Below are positions 62,573-64,000 of a DNA stretch of 64,000 nucleotides, in pieces. The translations under genes were made by a program, and so were the position numbers. Below the pieces are notes generated by a model that saw only the letters and a list, made by a program, of their open reading frames with translations, had not been told where the DNA came from and ran no database searches. Position 1 is the first letter of the stretch, and each line of letters starts with the position of its first letter. Source of the DNA: Maritalea sp051251695 (GTDB taxonomy: Bacteria > Pseudomonadota > Alphaproteobacteria > Rhizobiales > Devosiaceae); contig NZ_JBPOEU010000013.1 in NCBI RefSeq assembly GCF_051251695.1, positions 54,466 through 118,465 on the forward strand, given 5' to 3'.

Positions 62573-62648
62573 TGGTGCGCCCTACGGGACTCGAACCCGT
62601 GTTTCCGCCGTGAAAGGGCAGCGTCCTAGACCACTAGACGAAGGGCGC
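62573..62648 (-). tRNA. tRNA-Glu (anticodon TTC)
   Basis: Minus-strand cloverleaf: acceptor GCGCCCT/AGGGCGC, anticodon stem CTGCC/GGCGG around CTTTCAC (anticodon TTC), T arm with GTTCGAGTC, discriminator A73 and encoded CCA (62573-62575). Reads Glu codons GAA/GAG. Confidence 0.95.
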
Positions 62649-62665
62649 TAGCGAACTGTGAAGAC

Positions 62666-62694
62666 CGTATATTGGCCTCTGACGAAAGACGCAA
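62666..62694 (-). promoter_or_regulatory. Probable tRNA-Glu promoter
   Basis: Minus strand TTGCGT (62694-62689), 17-base spacer, TATACG (62671-62666), about 18 bases upstream of the tRNA 5' end. Confidence 0.55.
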
Positions 62695-62766
62695 GAGGCA
62701 ATTTGGTTTTTTTGTATATTTTTCCAAAAAATGCTGATTTTTCAAACGAATTTGACGAGTTTGGGA

Positions 62767-63216
62767 TCAGCAACCCTTAAATAAAACCGGGCGACGGTAA
62801 CCGCGTGGCCGACCTCTTATGTCCACATGAACAAATTTTCGACCGGGATAACAACCAAGACCGCCAACTTCACCGGTTTTCTTTAAAAAGGCGATCAGCT
62901 TAGATTTTGAAACACCGGGGATGAATATATCCGCCGCCATGCATTTTTGATGGAAAGAGCCCCAAGCACCGCCAACTTTCCAGTTGTGGAACGGATTACG
63001 GTATCCTGATGTGACGATTGGTTCTCTGCCAAAATGCATTCTAGCTTTCCACAAAATAAAACGGAGTTTGGGCAAAAGGCAAAATGTTTGCACCTTTGAA
63101 TGCTCAACATAAACGCCAAATTTCTTTTTATATTGCGGACCACCAGACAATCCACCAAGCGATGCACAGCCGGTCAGAATGGTTAGGCTTATTAAAATGG
63201 CAATGCACAGGCGCAT
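62767..63216 (-). CDS. YcbK-like peptidase M15 family lipoprotein
   Basis: 149 residues. Signal peptide with lipobox TILTGCAS (Cys at about residue 17). The M15-type zinc peptidase domain is complete: VTSGYRNPFHN, GSFHQKCMAADIFIPGVSKSKL (His and Asp ligands) and FVHVDIRGRPRGY (HxD). Such enzymes are D-Ala-D-Ala or peptidoglycan-modifying hydrolases; YcbK of E. coli is related. Monocistronic. Confidence 0.83.
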   Translation of the reverse strand: MRLCIAILISLTILTGCASLGGLSGGPQYKKKFGVYVEHSKVQTFCLLPKLRFILWKARMHFGREPIVTSGYRNPFHNWKVGGAWGSFHQKCMAADIFIPGVSKSKLIAFLKKTGEVGGLGCYPGRKFVHVDIRGRPRGYRRPVLFKGC

Positions 63217-63337
63217 GATTGGCTCGTAACTTCATGTTTTGGTTTCTTAGAAAACGAGCCGTTAATATAAACCGGCGATGCCTAATCGCCGGTCAATAAG
63301 GATAGTTAAGATTTTATCTTTTTGAGCAATTATCGGT

Positions 63338-63754
63338 TTACCATTCGCCGATGTTAGCCATGGATGCCCAAGGCTCTTTCTGCTCTAGATCACCTTCTTG
63401 CAATAGCTCAATCGAAATATTGTCTGGAGAGCGAACAAACGCCATGTGTCCATCACGCGGTGGGCGATTTATAGTGTAGCCCATATCCATCAAATGCTGG
63501 CAGGTGGCGTAAATATCTTGCACACGGTAGGCGAGGTGGCCAAAGTTTCGTCCACCATCATATCCTTTTTGATCCCAGTTGTGGGTGAGTTCAATCTCGT
63601 TTTTCTCTTCTCCCGGAGGGGCAAGAAAGATCAGCGTAAATCGGCCTTTTTCATTATCAAAGCGCCGTGTTTCTTTCAAACCAAGCCCTTCGCAATAAAA
63701 TTTCAAGCTCTCATCGACGTCCGAAATTCGGACCATTGTGTGCAAGTATTTCAT
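63338..63754 (-). CDS. gloA: Lactoylglutathione lyase (glyoxalase I)
   Basis: 138-residue metalloenzyme converting the hemithioacetal of methylglyoxal and glutathione to S-lactoylglutathione. Metal ligands: His5 in KYLHTMVRI, Glu in NEIELTHNW, His in FGHLAYRV and Glu in ISIELLQEGD. Length is typical of the short Ni-type enzyme. No gene follows in the remaining 246 bases, which I cannot interpret. Confidence 0.93.
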   Translation of the reverse strand: MKYLHTMVRISDVDESLKFYCEGLGLKETRRFDNEKGRFTLIFLAPPGEEKNEIELTHNWDQKGYDGGRNFGHLAYRVQDIYATCQHLMDMGYTINRPPRDGHMAFVRSPDNISIELLQEGDLEQKEPWASMANIGEW

Positions 63755-64000
63755 ACTGATTCCTCGTTAATTGGTTTGACCATTTAATATCACGGACTGG
63801 CTGTTCAGCAATCACGATATTTGAATATTAAAATCTTAGTTCCATATGTTGTTGATGTAGTGGTGTTTTTAATGATCGCGTACGGTTAAGTCCCCATGCG
63901 CATTTTGCGTTGGTTAACAAAATCTAATTATTTGCTTAACAAATTGCTCTGAATCGGACAAACTTGGATATTAGTAAAGTGTAACCTGCTTGTGGTGGGG

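Noticed and set aside
1..64000. CRISPR arrays, insertion sequences, prophage
   Set aside because: No regularly spaced repeats, transposase, integrase or phage structural genes were seen.

Overview
The window is chromosomal DNA from an alphaproteobacterium, almost certainly of the order Hyphomicrobiales (Rhizobiales) and probably close to Devosiaceae (Devosia/Maritalea-like). The evidence is gene order and content: lepB-rnc-era-recO; bpt/RDD/hemB; the LdtR-type MarR regulator beside an L,D-transpeptidase and glyA-nrdR; ribH-nusB; bamE / cytochrome bc1 chaperone / DUF177-plsX-fabH-ihfA-merR; rplM-rpsI...argC; and alaC-hom-glpX...recJ. The genus is an inference; no rRNA is present.

Layout. 1-4952: lepB end, rnc, era, recO, parC. 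4949-11653 (mostly minus strand): EEP phosphatase, Bpt N-end-rule transferase, SLC13 permease, RDD protein, a GlcG/HbpS-like secreted protein divergent from a TetR regulator over a 15-bp-arm palindrome, and hemB. 11821-18809: small membrane protein, ldtR, ldtP, small ORF, glyA, nrdR, an atypical ribH, nusB, MFS permease. 18816-27710: bamE, bc1 chaperone, DUF177, plsX, fabH, ihfA, merR, a chemoreceptor, tRNA-Pro(GGG), APH-like kinase. 27712-35822: an exopolysaccharide cluster (Wzy/WaaL-like, polyprenyl glycosylphosphotransferase, GT4, Wza-like lipoprotein, Wzz/GumC-like protein with a dead kinase-like domain, polysaccharide deacetylase). 35809-43629: DUF2842, ctaA, rplM-rpsI, DMT transporter, gph, an sdpRI pair, a GT1 glycosyltransferase, argC. 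43630-49605: a glyoxalase-related-domain protein, a MarR protein ending in a beta-clamp-like motif, an Excalibur protein, alaC, an HTH-homoserine dehydrogenase fusion, glpX. 49606-53072: an accessory island. 53073-63754: recJ, cyclopropane synthase, XRE-2TM regulator, SDR, two GT39 paralogues flanking an orphan nuoB and an AraC regulator, tRNA-Glu(TTC), YcbK-like peptidase, gloA.

The most interesting places are: (i) the island between glpX and recJ, holding a TPR-HEPN putative ribonuclease (RNTSTH motif, LA2681-like) and an unknown membrane-anchored protein, bracketed by a diverged 38-bp inverted repeat and followed by a DUF1579 gene whose conserved 5' end has no start codon; (ii) homoserine dehydrogenase fused to an N-terminal Cro/XRE-like HTH, with a perfect palindrome inside its own promoter spacer; (iii) a lumazine synthase homologue that has lost the catalytic His and the aromatic stacking residue, at a locus lacking the usual ribD/ribE neighbours; (iv) a MarR regulator with a C-terminal QLSLF motif; (v) an orphan nuoB between two GT39 genes; (vi) SdpRI without a toxin gene. 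All functional statements rest on reading the protein sequences; no database search was run.
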